Positions 1-8,858 of a stretch of 60,921 bases of DNA are shown in pieces (the stretch's first letter is position 1; each line of letters begins with the position of its first letter). The stretch is from Rhodospirillales bacterium (GTDB lineage: Bacteria; Pseudomonadota; Alphaproteobacteria; ATCC43930; CGMCC-115725): contig DAHUYF010000177.1 of assembly GCA_027315365.1 (NCBI GenBank), positions 1 to 60,921 of the forward strand, in the 5' to 3' direction. Position numbers and translations under genes: made by a program. A model generated the notes under the pieces. The model was given only the letters and a program-made list of their open reading frames with translations. It made no database searches and was not told the origin of the DNA.

Positions 1-19
1 ACGGCGCGAAAGAATCAAT

Positions 20-240
20 CATCAGCGCGCCTCCTAGTGGAGCGGCCCTGTCCCACCAGGGACCGCGCCCGTACTGTTGGGCTGTGAGGCTGGAGCTGGG
101 TAGCTTCCTAGGCACCCGCGGGCGGCGCGCATCCACAGCGCGTCGACCCCCGCCCAACTCTTAACCCCTCATCGCCCTCCCCTCGTTTCACCTTGTAGAG
201 CGCGTGAAACGCCGCGATGTTCATCCGCCCAACGCGGCGT
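20..240. other. Gene-free left edge with several inverted repeats
   Basis: No convincing reading frame lies in bases 1-374. The stretch holds several potential stems. GCGGCCCTG and CAGGGACCGC (about 41-66) pair with one bulge. GTTGGGC (76-82) matches GCCCAAC (152-158), with CTGTG/CACAG nested inside. GTTTCAC (185-191) pairs with GTGAAAC (204-210). ACGCCGCG (209-216) pairs with CGCGGCGT (233-240) and would compete with the previous stem. This could be the end of a structured RNA cut by the window, or chance pairing in GC-rich DNA. I could not assign it to a known RNA family. Confidence 0.3.
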
Positions 241-374
241 GTCAATACGCAAATGTTGGCCGACAGCGCAACATATAGTGCTACGTGTCCCGCTTACCAC
301 CTGTTCTCGCTTCGTACGCTACGAGCGCCAGCATGCGCCGCCATTCAGCCCGGCTCACCCGCGTCTTGACGCAC

Positions 375-1313
375 TCACCCCGCCTGAGACCCCCCATAGG
401 TCAACCGCTTGCCTTCGATGCCGGCGAGAGCCTTCGCCGCGCGCTCCGCGTCGGTAATGCCGAGCGCCATCCGCTCGTTGTACCGGAAGTCAAATTCCGC
501 GAGGTACCGCTTCAGGTGCTGTTGGCTGACGTGGTGATAGGTGCCAGTAATGCCGCGCTTCAGGATCGAGAAGTAATTTTCGAGCGTGTTCGTGTGCGCC
601 TCGCCGCGGACATATTCGCCGGTTGAATGCCGCACAGCTTCGTGGCCCGCGTACTCTTGACCGACCATCTTATAAGCGCCGTGCTCGTCGGTCATCAGGA
701 AGCTTTTGCGATCGACCTGCGCCACCAAAACCGCGCGGAGCGTACGCGCCGTAACGGTGGGGAGATGGAACGAACGCACCGCGCCGCCGCGCTCGACAAG
801 GGCGAAGACAGGCTCCTTGCCGCCAGCACCACCGCCGACGCCCTGGCGCTTGTTCTTGTGCTTGTTGGCCTCTTTGCCGCCGATATATGCCTCGTCCGCT
901 TCGATCGTGCGGCCGTTGCCGCCCATCGGGCGACGGGAGGACATCGGCCGCAGCGCTTCGCGGATGCGATGCGCCATGAACCATGCTGTTTTGTACGTCA
1001 CGCCCAGCATGCGGTGAAGCTCATGGGCGCTCACACCATTCTTGCCAGCCATCAGCAGGTGCGTTGCAAGCAGCCACTTGTGAACCGGCACATGGCTGCG
1101 CTCAAACAGAGTACCAACCTTGACCGTGAAGTCCTTGCGGCATTCCGGCTCGGCGCATCGATAAACCCCGGGCTTGCTGGCGTTCTCATAGACCTTGCCG
1201 ATTGAGCCGCAGTGCGGGCAAACGGGGCCATCCGGCCAGCGGATTTCCTCCAGGAATTTCCGAGCGGCTTCCTCATTATGAAATCTCGCGGCGGACAGAT
1301 CGGCGGCGGACAT
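375..1313 (-). CDS. IS1595-family (ISXO2-like) transposase
   Basis: This is a DDE transposase of the IS1595 family, about 312 residues, which is close to full length. The N-terminal part has a zinc ribbon (CPHC, then CAEPEC) that in this family recognises DNA. The ISXO2-like catalytic part shows the three acidic positions in EADEAYIGG, MTDEHGAY and HTNTLENYFS. I chose the ATG at 1313 because GGAG lies six bases upstream; an ATG at 1325 overlaps that ribosome site. The frame is intact, so the protein may be active. I could not find matching terminal inverted repeats on the two sides, so the element's ends are not defined. Confidence 0.9.
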   Translation of the reverse strand: MSAADLSAARFHNEEAARKFLEEIRWPDGPVCPHCGSIGKVYENASKPGVYRCAEPECRKDFTVKVGTLFERSHVPVHKWLLATHLLMAGKNGVSAHELHRMLGVTYKTAWFMAHRIREALRPMSSRRPMGGNGRTIEADEAYIGGKEANKHKNKRQGVGGGAGGKEPVFALVERGGAVRSFHLPTVTARTLRAVLVAQVDRKSFLMTDEHGAYKMVGQEYAGHEAVRHSTGEYVRGEAHTNTLENYFSILKRGITGTYHHVSQQHLKRYLAEFDFRYNERMALGITDAERAAKALAGIEGKRLTYGGSQAG

Positions 1314-1494
1314 GTGCGGCTCCATTCAGTGAGCCAACACTACCGCATGTGGCTTGTGGTGTAAAAGGGATAATTGCCTCATTTGATGCCCCACCAAAGA
1401 GGGGTTTGGCGCCCGTCCCCCCGCGGCCTACGATCCCGCATGACCCGAACATTCCTCACGCGGAGCGCTGGCGCGGGATAGCGTTGATGCCGGA

Positions 1495-1851
1495 ATGACA
1501 CAGCCTTTCACGATCCTGCTGGTCGAGGACGACACGCTGGTGCGTGACGCGGTGATCGAGCTGCTGCGCCAGCACGGCTTCGTCACGCTGGTGGCCGAGG
1601 ACGGCTATGCCGCAATCCGCCTGCTGATGGAGCACCGGGTCGATCTGCTGTTCACCGACATCGTGATGCCGGGGATCACCGGCTTCGAGCTGGCGCGGCA
1701 GGCGAAGCTGATGCGGCCCGAGCTGCGCGTGCTCTACATGACCGGCCATGCCGAGCAGGAAAAAGGCGGGTTGCGCTACGGCAAGCTGCTGCTGAAGCCG
1801 CTGCGCGCCAACGAGATCCTCAGCGAGATCTGCCAGGCACTGGGCGGCTGA
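1495..1851 (+). CDS. Single-domain response regulator (CheY-like receiver)
   Basis: This 118-residue protein is a bare receiver domain with no output domain. The acidic pocket (VEDD, residues 10-13), the phosphoacceptor Asp55 in LFTDIVMPG, Thr83 and Lys101 in LLKPL are all present, so it should accept a phosphoryl group from a histidine kinase. Such stand-alone receivers act through protein contacts or as phosphate relays. No kinase is adjacent; the nearest is the PAS kinase at 32 kb, and nothing shown links the two. It starts 170 bases downstream of the transposase gene. Confidence 0.88.
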   Translation: MTQPFTILLVEDDTLVRDAVIELLRQHGFVTLVAEDGYAAIRLLMEHRVDLLFTDIVMPGITGFELARQAKLMRPELRVLYMTGHAEQEKGGLRYGKLLLKPLRANEILSEICQALGG

Positions 1852-1899
1852 ACCTCCTGGACTGCCGGCCGCCGGCATCCCCGGCTAGGATGACGGCCG

Positions 1900-2633
1900 A
1901 TGCCGCGGCCTGACCGTCTCCGCCTCTTCCTCTGGATCACGCTGAGCAGCACGCTGCTGGGCGCGATCTTCGGCCACGCCGTGGGCAAGGGCGCCGGCAA
2001 CTCTGGCGCCGGTCCTTACCTGCGCGGCGCCGTGGACGCCATGCTGATAGCCGCCGCACTCTCCTCGTTCGAGATTTTCGTGCTGAGCGGCATCCTGGCG
2101 GCCGTCTTGCGCCGGACACCCTTCCTGCCGCATCTCGGGCTGCGCTCGCTGGCGTATCTCGGCATAATCACGCTTGCGCTCGCCGCGGGCTATTGGCTGG
2201 CACCGCTTACCGGCGAGAGCAGCATCGTGCCGAGCCGCAGCGATGTCGTCTTCTCGCTCGCGGTCAGCGTCGGCTACAACCTGTTTTTCGGCGTCAACCG
2301 GCTGCTGGGTCCGGGCGTGCTGCTTGCCTTCGTCGCCGGGCGCTATCACCGCCCGCGCATCGAGGAGCGCGTGCTGCTGTCCATCGACATGCGCTCCTCC
2401 ACCGTCATCGCCGAGCGCCCAGGCGAAGTGCGCTTTCTCGATTTCCTCAACCGCTTCGTCGCCGATCTCTCGCTCGCCATCGCCGAGGCCGGCGGCGAGA
2501 TCCACAAATACGTCGGCGACGAGATCATCGCCACTTGGACGCTGGCCGGCGGGCTGCGCGAGGCGCGCTGGGGCCGCTGCCGCTGCACGGCAAGGAGAAG
2601 CCGCTCGAGCTCTACGCGCTCGAGACGCCGTGA
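1900..2633 (+). pseudogene. Class III adenylate/guanylate cyclase, broken by internal deletion and frameshift
   Basis: The N-terminal 150 or so residues form several membrane segments. The start of a class III cyclase domain follows (LLSIDMRSSTVIAE, then IHKYVGDEIIATW with the metal-binding Asp residues). The frame then runs straight into what should be the end of the domain, LGPLPLHGKEKPLELYALE, but in another frame, with a stop at 2631-2633. By comparison with intact family members, roughly 90-100 codons are missing near 2560-2570, including the substrate and transition-state residues. The product should be catalytically dead. The open frame continues past this point as non-homologous sequence overlapping the next gene. 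Confidence 0.8.
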
Positions 2634-2639
2634 GCACCG

Positions 2640-4004
2640 TCAGCGTTGCCGCTCGATCAGCCTGAGGCAGCTCACCCCGGCTGCGACGATGGCGAAGCCC
2701 GCGGCGGTGAACAGCGTCACGGCGCTTGCGCGCACCCCGAACAGCCCGAACATCAGCGCCACCAGCGCGGCGCCCACCGTCTGGCCGAGGAGCCGCGCGG
2801 TGCCGAGCATGCCGCTTGCGCCGCCGCTGCGCTCGCGCGGCGCCGAGCCGAGGATGGCGCGGTTGTTGGGCGATTGGAACAGGCCGAAACCGGCGCCGCA
2901 CAGCGTCATGCGCCAAGCGATGTCGCCGACCGCGGGATGCGCCGGCAGCAGCGCCAGCGCGGCGAGCCCGGCGGCGAAGGCGGCGAGACCGAGACCGCCG
3001 AGGAGGCCGGCGGGATAACGGTCGGCGAGCCGGCCGGAGAGCGGCGCCACCACCGCGGTGGCCAGCGGCCAGGGGGTCATCAGCAGCCCGGTCGCGACCT
3101 GGCCCTGGCCGAGCGTGTCCTGGAGAAAGAACGGCAAGGCCACATAGGCCAGCATCTGCGAGATGAAGGAGGCGACCGAGGTGGCGATGGACAGCGCGAA
3201 GATCGGGATGCGCAGCAGATCGATCGGCAGCAGCGGCGAAGTTTGCGGCAGCTGGCGCAGCACCAGCGCGACGCCGGCGCCGAGCGCCGCCGCCGCCTCG
3301 CCGCCGACCAGTCCCCAGTTCTCGCCGTGGCCGGCGCCGTCGATCGCGATGATGAGAAAGCCGAAGAACAGCGCGTTGAGCAGCGCGCTCGGAGTGTCGA
3401 AGCGCCGCCGCGACGGCGGCGAGCGCGGCAGCGCACGCGCGGCGACGAGCGCCACCAACCCGACCGGCACGTTGACCGCGAAGAGCCATTGCCACGACGC
3501 CACTGCCAGGATGGCCGCGGCCACGGTCGGGCCGATCGCCGCCGAGACCGCGACCACCACGGCGTTGATGCCGATGCCGCGGCCGAGCATGCCGCGCGGA
3601 TAGATGAAGCGGATGAGCGCGCCGTTGACGCTCATGATACCGGCGGCGCCGACGCCCTGGAGGATGCGCGCGAGGGTCAGCGTCGGCAGCGAATAGGACA
3701 GCGCGCAGCACAGCGAGGCCAGCGTGAAGACGGCGAGGCCGATGCCATAGATGCGGCGGAAGCCCCAGATCTCGCCCAGCGAGGCCAGCGGCAGCAGCAG
3801 GATGGTGACGGCGAGCTGATAGGCATTCACCACCCAGATCGAGCCGGCCGGGCTCGCCTGCAGCTCGCGCGCGATGGTCGGCAATGCGATGTTGGCGATG
3901 GCGCCGTCGATCACCGACATGGCGATGGCGAGCGCCACGGTGAGGATCGCCCAGCCGCGCCGCCCCGGCGGCAACCCGTCGCTTTCGTCCTGTCGCACGC
4001 TCAT
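2640..4004 (-). CDS. MFS transporter, DHA2 (EmrB/QacA-like) drug efflux family
   Basis: This is a 454-residue inner-membrane proton-coupled exporter with about 14 hydrophobic segments across its whole length. The N-terminal helix (AILTVALAIAMSVIDGAIANIALPTIARELQ, seen in parts) matches the DHA2 start, in which an Asp follows the first helix. LARILQGVGAAGIMSVNGALIR corresponds to motif C of the antiporter group. It ends seven bases from the stop of the broken cyclase and stands alone on its strand, with no adaptor or outer-membrane partner nearby. The substrate cannot be read from the sequence. I see no regulator next to it. Confidence 0.88.
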   Translation of the reverse strand: MSVRQDESDGLPPGRRGWAILTVALAIAMSVIDGAIANIALPTIARELQASPAGSIWVVNAYQLAVTILLLPLASLGEIWGFRRIYGIGLAVFTLASLCCALSYSLPTLTLARILQGVGAAGIMSVNGALIRFIYPRGMLGRGIGINAVVVAVSAAIGPTVAAAILAVASWQWLFAVNVPVGLVALVAARALPRSPPSRRRFDTPSALLNALFFGFLIIAIDGAGHGENWGLVGGEAAAALGAGVALVLRQLPQTSPLLPIDLLRIPIFALSIATSVASFISQMLAYVALPFFLQDTLGQGQVATGLLMTPWPLATAVVAPLSGRLADRYPAGLLGGLGLAAFAAGLAALALLPAHPAVGDIAWRMTLCGAGFGLFQSPNNRAILGSAPRERSGGASGMLGTARLLGQTVGAALVALMFGLFGVRASAVTLFTAAGFAIVAAGVSCLRLIERQR

Positions 4005-4136
4005 CGGCGGCGATTATTGCCAACCACGGCGCCGGAAGACAGAGGCGCCGGCCGCCAAGGTGACAACCGTAGCCGGCGCCGCTAAGCTTGACGCTTCCAA
4101 CTCGACCGTGTTGGCGTTCAGAAATCGGGAGGGGTT

Positions 4137-4832
4137 ATGACCGAGGTGACGATATCCGCCGCGGATGGCGGCAGCTTCAAGGCCTATCTCGCCACGCCCA
4201 AAAGCGGGAAGGGCGCCGGGATCGTCCTTATCCAGGAGATCTTCGGTGTCAACAAGGTGATGCGCGACCTGGCGGAAGGCTTCGCCGCGCAAGGCTATGC
4301 CGTGATGTGCCCCGACCTGTTCTGGCGCCAGGAGCCCGGCATCGACATCACCGATCAGACGAAAGCCGAATGGGACAAGGCATTCAGCCTCTACCAGGGC
4401 TTCAACGTCGACAAGGGCGTCGACGACCTCAAGGCGACGCTGGCCAGCCTGCGCCGGCACGCCGCCTGCAGCGGCAAGGTCGGGTCGGTCGGCTACTGCC
4501 TCGGCGGCAAGCTCGCTTATCTCATGGCCACGCGCAGCGACAGCGACGCCAATGTGGGATATTACGGCGTCGGCATCCAGGACGCGCTGGCCGAGGCCAA
4601 GAACATCAAGAAGCCGCTGATGCTGCACGTCGCCGGCAAGGACCAGTTCTGCCCGCTCCCGGCCCAGGCGCAGATCCAGCAGGGGCTCAAGGGGCATTCG
4701 CAGGTGACGATTCACCTCTATCCCGAGCAGGACCACGCCTTCGCGCGCGTCGGCGGCCAGCATTACAACAAAGCGGCGGCCGATCTCGCCAACAAGCGCA
4801 CCGCCGATTACTTCAAGCAGCATCTCGGCTGA
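4137..4832 (+). CDS. Dienelactone hydrolase family protein
   Basis: This 231-residue alpha/beta hydrolase is the usual length for the dienelactone hydrolase family. The nucleophile is Cys121 in GSVGYCLGGK, with Asp169 in VAGKDQFCP and His200 in PEQDHAF completing the triad. Glu34 in LIQEIFG matches the glutamate that positions the cysteine. Family members cleave dienelactone in chlorocatechol breakdown, but many act on other small esters. No catechol pathway genes are beside it, so the substrate is unknown. The start has GGGAGGGG upstream, and it probably forms an operon with the quinone oxidoreductase 15 bases downstream. Confidence 0.88.
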   Translation: MTEVTISAADGGSFKAYLATPKSGKGAGIVLIQEIFGVNKVMRDLAEGFAAQGYAVMCPDLFWRQEPGIDITDQTKAEWDKAFSLYQGFNVDKGVDDLKATLASLRRHAACSGKVGSVGYCLGGKLAYLMATRSDSDANVGYYGVGIQDALAEAKNIKKPLMLHVAGKDQFCPLPAQAQIQQGLKGHSQVTIHLYPEQDHAFARVGGQHYNKAAADLANKRTADYFKQHLG

Positions 4833-4847
4833 AAGAGGAGAAGCCCC

Positions 4848-5822
4848 ATGCCCCACGCCATCCGCTTCCACAAGACCGGCGGCCCCGAAGTCCTGCAATG
4901 GGAAGACGTGCCGGTCGGCAAGCCCGGTCCCGGCGAGGCGCGCCTGCGCCACACCGCCATCGGCCTCAACTATGTCGACACCTATATCCGCAGCGGCCTC
5001 TACCCGACGCCGCTGCCGAGCGGCCTCGGCGCCGAAGCCGCCGGCGTGGTCGAGGAGGTCGGTCCCGGCGTCGGCGACATCAAGCCCGGCGACCGCGTCG
5101 CCTACGGCAACAGTCCGCTGGGCGCCTATGCCGAGACGCGCGTCATGCCGGCCGACCGACTGGTCGTGCTGCCGCAGGGCATCACCGACCAGCAGGGTGC
5201 GGCAATGATGCTCAAGGGGATGACCGCGCAGTATCTCATCCGCCAGATCTACAAGGTGAAGAAGGGCGACACCATCCTGCTCCACGCCGCCGCCGGCGGC
5301 GTCGGCCTCATCGCTTGCCAATGGGCGAAGTCGCTGGGCGCCACCGTCATCGGCACGGTCGGCAGCGACGACAAGGCGAAGCTCGCCAAGGCGCATGGTT
5401 GCGATCATCCCATCGTCTACACGCGCGAGGACTTTGTCGAGCGCGTCAAGGAGTTGACCAAGGGCGAGAAGGTGCCGGTAGTCTATGACAGCGTCGGCAA
5501 GGACACCTTCATGAAGTCGCTCGACTGTATCCGCCCACACGGCATCATGGTCAGCTTTGGCCAGGCCTCGGGCTCGGTCGGCCCGATCGATCTCGGCATC
5601 TTCGCCGCCAAGGGGTCGCTGTTCTTCACCCGGCCGACGCTCAACACCTACGCCGCCAAGCGCACCGACATGCTGGCCATGGCCAAGGATCTGTTCGAGG
5701 CGGTGCTGTCGGGTGCGGTCAAGATCGAGGTCAATCAGACCTATCCGTTGAAGGACGCGGCGCAAGCGCATCGCGACCTGCAATCGCGCAAGACCACCGG
5801 TTCGACCGTCTTCACGGTGTGA
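4848..5822 (+). CDS. qor: NADPH:quinone oxidoreductase (zeta-crystallin-like MDR)
   Basis: This 324-residue medium-chain dehydrogenase/reductase belongs to the zinc-free quinone oxidoreductase branch. The N-terminal GroES-like fold includes GLNYVDTYIRSGLYP and GLGAEAAGVV, typical of Qor. The dinucleotide-binding site is AAAGGVGLIACQWAK, in the AxxGGVG form. The protein should reduce quinones with NADPH in the cytosol. It is preceded by AAAGAGGAG and its stop codon overlaps the next gene's GTG start (GTGA). Together with the dienelactone hydrolase and the TPR protein this looks like one transcript. Confidence 0.9.
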   Translation: MPHAIRFHKTGGPEVLQWEDVPVGKPGPGEARLRHTAIGLNYVDTYIRSGLYPTPLPSGLGAEAAGVVEEVGPGVGDIKPGDRVAYGNSPLGAYAETRVMPADRLVVLPQGITDQQGAAMMLKGMTAQYLIRQIYKVKKGDTILLHAAAGGVGLIACQWAKSLGATVIGTVGSDDKAKLAKAHGCDHPIVYTREDFVERVKELTKGEKVPVVYDSVGKDTFMKSLDCIRPHGIMVSFGQASGSVGPIDLGIFAAKGSLFFTRPTLNTYAAKRTDMLAMAKDLFEAVLSGAVKIEVNQTYPLKDAAQAHRDLQSRKTTGSTVFTV

Positions 5823-6769
5823 GCGCGCGGCGCGCGGCCGGACTGCTGCTGGCGGCGCTTCTGGCGCCGCTGGCGGCGGCACCGGCGCGCGCCGATGCGC
5901 TCGACGACGCCCGCGCCGGCATCGCGGCGCAGCGGCAGAACCGGCTAGACGACGCCATCCGCCTCTACACCAAAGCGCTCGCCGAGGGCAGCCTGCCGAC
6001 CCAGGACCAGGCCGTCGTCTATCTCGACCGCGCCACCGCCTATCACCGGCTCGGCGAGTACGACAAGGCGATTGCCGACTACACGGCGGTCATCGCACGC
6101 AAACCCTCGGCCGAAGCCTTCAACGATCGCGGCAATTCCTATCGTCTGGCCCAGCGCTATGCCGAAGCGATCGCCGATCTCAGTGAAGCCATCCGTCGCG
6201 ATCCCGCGCTCGCCATCGCCTATGACAACCGCGCCAACGCCTATGTGCATCAGCAGCACTACGCGCAGGCGCTCGCCGATTACGACCGGGCGATCGCGCT
6301 CGACGGCACCGTCGCTGACTTCCACAGCGACCGCGGCTATGTACGCTACGACGCCGGGCGCTTCGCCGACGCAGCCGAGGATCTGCGGCAAAGCCTCGCT
6401 CTCGACCCGCTGCAGCCCTATGCGGTGCTGTGGCTGCACCTCGCCCGTGCGCGTCTCGGCGTGCCGGACGCGACGGAACTCGCCGGCAACGCGGCGCGGC
6501 TGGATCCCCGCCTCTGGCCCGCGCCGCTGGTGATGCTGTTCCTCGGCCGCGCACTGCCGAGCGCGATCGAGGCCGAGGCCGCGCGCGGCGATCCCGCGAC
6601 ACGGCGCCAGCGCCGCTGCGAGAGCGCGTTCTATCTCGGCGAATGGACGCTGGAGCAACGCGACGCCGGGCTCGCCCGCGACCTGCTCGAGCGCGCGCGG
6701 CAGACCTGCCCCGCCGAGTTCGTCGAATATGTCGGCGCGGTAAGCGAGCTGATGCGGCTGGGGAAGTAG
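5819..6769 (+). CDS. Exported tetratricopeptide-repeat protein
   Basis: The GTG start overlaps the stop of the upstream oxidoreductase gene. Residues 1-25 are a signal peptide ending near APARA. Five or so TPR units follow, for example DRATAYHRLGEYDKAIADYT and DNRANAYVHQQHYAQALADY. The protein should therefore sit in the periplasm and bind other proteins. The C-terminal third has further helical repeats and resembles the TPR lipoprotein NlpI type in layout, but there is no lipobox. The partner is unknown. Confidence 0.85.
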   Translation: MSARRAAGLLLAALLAPLAAAPARADALDDARAGIAAQRQNRLDDAIRLYTKALAEGSLPTQDQAVVYLDRATAYHRLGEYDKAIADYTAVIARKPSAEAFNDRGNSYRLAQRYAEAIADLSEAIRRDPALAIAYDNRANAYVHQQHYAQALADYDRAIALDGTVADFHSDRGYVRYDAGRFADAAEDLRQSLALDPLQPYAVLWLHLARARLGVPDATELAGNAARLDPRLWPAPLVMLFLGRALPSAIEAEAARGDPATRRQRRCESAFYLGEWTLEQRDAGLARDLLERARQTCPAEFVEYVGAVSELMRLGK

Positions 6770-6819
6770 AAGGCCAGTCCGCTCTGTGCAGCCCTCGTGG
6801 TTGCTGACGCCGCCTCTGA

Positions 6820-6840
6820 CGAGCGCCCTTTGGGCGCTCG
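6820..6840 (-). terminator. Hairpin directly after rho stop codon
   Basis: CGAGCGCCC and GGGCGCTCG form a perfect 9-bp stem with a TTT loop, abutting the rho stop codon and lying between two converging genes. There is no U-tract on either strand, so it is either a barrier or mRNA-stabilising hairpin or a weak terminator used in both directions. Confidence 0.5.
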
Positions 6841-8097
6841 CTAGGTATTCATCGCCTCGAAGAAGTCGGCGTTGTTCTTGCTTTCTTTGAGCTTGCTGAT
6901 GAGGAATTCAAGCCCATCCATCGGGCCCATCGGCATCAGCACGCGGCGCAGCACCCACATCTTGGAGAGGATGGCCTTCTCGACCAGAAGCTCCTCCTTG
7001 CGCGTGCCCGACTTGGTGATGTCGACCGCGGGGAAGACGCGCTTGTCCGCCACCTTGCGGTCGAGCACGATTTCGGAGTTGCCGGTGCCCTTGAACTCCT
7101 CGAAGATCACCTCGTCCATGCGCGAGCCGGTGTCGATCAGCGCGGTCGCGATGATGGTCAGCGAGCCGCCCTCCTCGATGTTGCGCGCCGCGCCGAAGAA
7201 GCGCTTCGGCCGCTGCAGCGCGTTGGCGTCGACACCGCCGGTCAGCACCTTGCCGGAGGACGGCACCACCGTGTTGTAGGCGCGCGCCAGACGGGTGATC
7301 GAATCCAGCAGAATCACCACATCGCGCTTGTGCTCGACCAGGCGCTTGGCTTTCTCGATCACCATCTCGGCAACCTGCACGTGGCGCACCGCCGGCTCGT
7401 CGAAGGTCGAACTCACCACCTCGCCCTTCACCGTGCGCGCCATGTCGGTGACTTCCTCCGGCCGCTCGTCGATCAGCAGAACCAGCAGGTAGACGTCGGG
7501 ATGGTTGGCGGCAATGGCGTGCGCGATGTTCTGCAGCATCACCGTCTTGCCGGTGCGCGGCGGCGACACGATCAGCGCGCGCTGGCCCTTGCCCAGCGGC
7601 GTGATCAGGTCGATGACCCGCGTGGTGAGGTCCTTCTTGGTGGGGTCGCCGATCTCGAGGTTGATCTTCTCGTCAGGATAGAGCGGCGTCAAATTGTCGA
7701 AGTTGATGCGGTGGCGCAGCTTATCGGGCTCGTCGAAATTGATCTGGTTGACCTTGAGCAGCGCGAAATACCGCTCGCCCTCCTTCGGCGAGCGAATCTG
7801 GCCCTCCACCGTGTCGCCGGTGCGCAGGCCGAAGCGGCGCACCTGGCTCGGGCTGACATAGATGTCGTCGGGACCGGGCAGGTAGTTGGCTTCCGGCGAG
7901 CGCAGGAAGCCGAACCCGTCCTGCAGCACCTCGAGCACGCCGTCGCCGTAGATCGCCTGGTCGTTGTCGGCCAGCGTCTTGAGGATGGCGAACATCATGT
8001 CCTGCTTCCTGAGCGAGGACGCGTTCTCGACCTGCAGTTCCTCGGCGAAGTTCAGTAGCTCCGCAGGGGTCTTGCGCTTGAGTTCCTGGAGGTTCAT
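6841..8097 (-). CDS. rho: Transcription termination factor Rho
   Basis: This is the hexameric RNA helicase that ends transcription at Rho-dependent sites. The ATG at 8097 gives 418 residues beginning [15 protein letters not shown], the standard Rho N-terminus; the longer open frame upstream is leader sequence. The Rho_N segment (about 1-45) is followed by the cold-shock RNA-binding domain (about 48-120, DGFGFLR). The ATPase core has Walker A SPPRTGKT at 178-185, a Walker B in [10 protein letters not shown], and the [11 protein letters not shown] loop. It sits downstream of hemEHJ on the same strand, as in many alphaproteobacteria. Confidence 0.98.
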   Translation of the reverse strand: MNLQELKRKTPAELLNFAEELQVENASSLRKQDMMFAILKTLADNDQAIYGDGVLEVLQDGFGFLRSPEANYLPGPDDIYVSPSQVRRFGLRTGDTVEGQIRSPKEGERYFALLKVNQINFDEPDKLRHRINFDNLTPLYPDEKINLEIGDPTKKDLTTRVIDLITPLGKGQRALIVSPPRTGKTVMLQNIAHAIAANHPDVYLLVLLIDERPEEVTDMARTVKGEVVSSTFDEPAVRHVQVAEMVIEKAKRLVEHKRDVVILLDSITRLARAYNTVVPSSGKVLTGGVDANALQRPKRFFGAARNIEEGGSLTIIATALIDTGSRMDEVIFEEFKGTGNSEIVLDRKVADKRVFPAVDITKSGTRKEELLVEKAILSKMWVLRRVLMPMGPMDGLEFLISKLKESKNNADFFEAMNT

Positions 8098-8411
8098 CGG
8101 GGTATGGTCGCCTGAGAAAGAAGACGGGACGGGATGAGGAGAAGGGCCCGCAGGAGGCGCGGGACTTATATCGGGAGGACGGCGGTCTCTACGCGACCGA
8201 ACGTACCTATGCTCCAGATTATCGCTTTGGGAACGGAAGACGCCGCGATCGGGCGCTTTCACCCTTAGCGAAAAGCGGCTGACGAGTCAAATGGCATTCG
8301 CCGGGAAAAGGTTCAAGGGGACGCCACCGGCCGTGGCCGGCCAGCCCGGCGCGGCCTTCGCGGTTGCCTGCAATCCCCCCCGGCAGACAGCAGCGGTCGG
8401 AGGGGTGACGC
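8098..8411 (-). other. rho leader region, no gene
   Basis: About 314 bases separate hemJ from rho. I see no credible reading frame here; the rho frame runs open into it, but without conserved Rho sequence. It holds a possible rho promoter and would give rho a 5' leader of around 150 bases. Long leaders are common for rho because many bacteria autoregulate it by Rho-dependent attenuation. That role is inference here. Confidence 0.5.
8262..8290 (-). promoter_or_regulatory. Possible sigma-70 promoter for rho
   Basis: Read on the minus strand, TTGACT (8290-8285) and TAAGGG (8267-8262) are 17 bases apart. The -35 is good and the -10 poor. It would place the transcript start about 155 bases before the rho start codon. 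Confidence 0.35.
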
Positions 8412-8858
8412 TCAAAAGGGCTTCACCACCACCAGGATGACGATCGCGATCAGCAGCAGCGTCGGTACCTCGTTGATGAAGCGGTAGAACCGCGCGGAAT
8501 GGCGGTCGCGGTCGGCGGCAAAGTCGCGCCGCCAGCGCGCCAGCAGGACATGGAAGACGGTGAGTGCCAGCACCGCCGCCAGCTTGGCGTAGATCCAGCC
8601 GGCGCTCCAATCGACCACCCCGGGGGTCAGCGCCAGCAACAGCCCGAAGATGTAGGTCGCCGTCATCGCCGGCATCATGATGCCGCGCAACAATCTGCGC
8701 TCCATCGCCTTGAAGGTCTCCGAGGCCGACGAGCCCGGCCGCGCCTGGGCGTGGTAGACGAAGAGCCGCGGCAAATAGAGCAACCCCGCCATCCAGGCGA
8801 TGACGCTGAGGATGTGCAGCGCCTTGATCCAGGGATAGGCCCCGGCAAGGGCGTTCAC
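8412..8858 (-). CDS. hemJ: Protoporphyrinogen oxidase HemJ
   Basis: This 148-residue inner-membrane protein matches the HemJ (UPF0093) family, which oxidises protoporphyrinogen IX in bacteria lacking HemG and HemY. It has four or five hydrophobic helices, the conserved WIKALHILSVIAWMAGLLYLPRLFVYH block with its haem-liganding histidine, and a C-terminal FINEVPTLLLIAIVILVVVKPF. I set the start at the GTG (8858) that overlaps the hemH stop as GTGA, because the longer frame adds unrelated residues. It lies last in hemE-hemH-hemJ, giving three late haem steps in a row. Confidence 0.92.
   Translation of the reverse strand: MNALAGAYPWIKALHILSVIAWMAGLLYLPRLFVYHAQARPGSSASETFKAMERRLLRGIMMPAMTATYIFGLLLALTPGVVDWSAGWIYAKLAAVLALTVFHVLLARWRRDFAADRDRHSARFYRFINEVPTLLLIAIVILVVVKPF

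Noticed and set aside
1885-4023. 712-codon frame overlapping the MFS gene on the same strand
   Set aside because: Its sequence is Arg/Ala-rich with no membrane helices, while the 2640-4004 frame has the full transporter.
4014-5882. 622-codon frame antisense to dienelactone hydrolase and qor
   Set aside because: No recognisable domain; both opposite genes have intact active sites.
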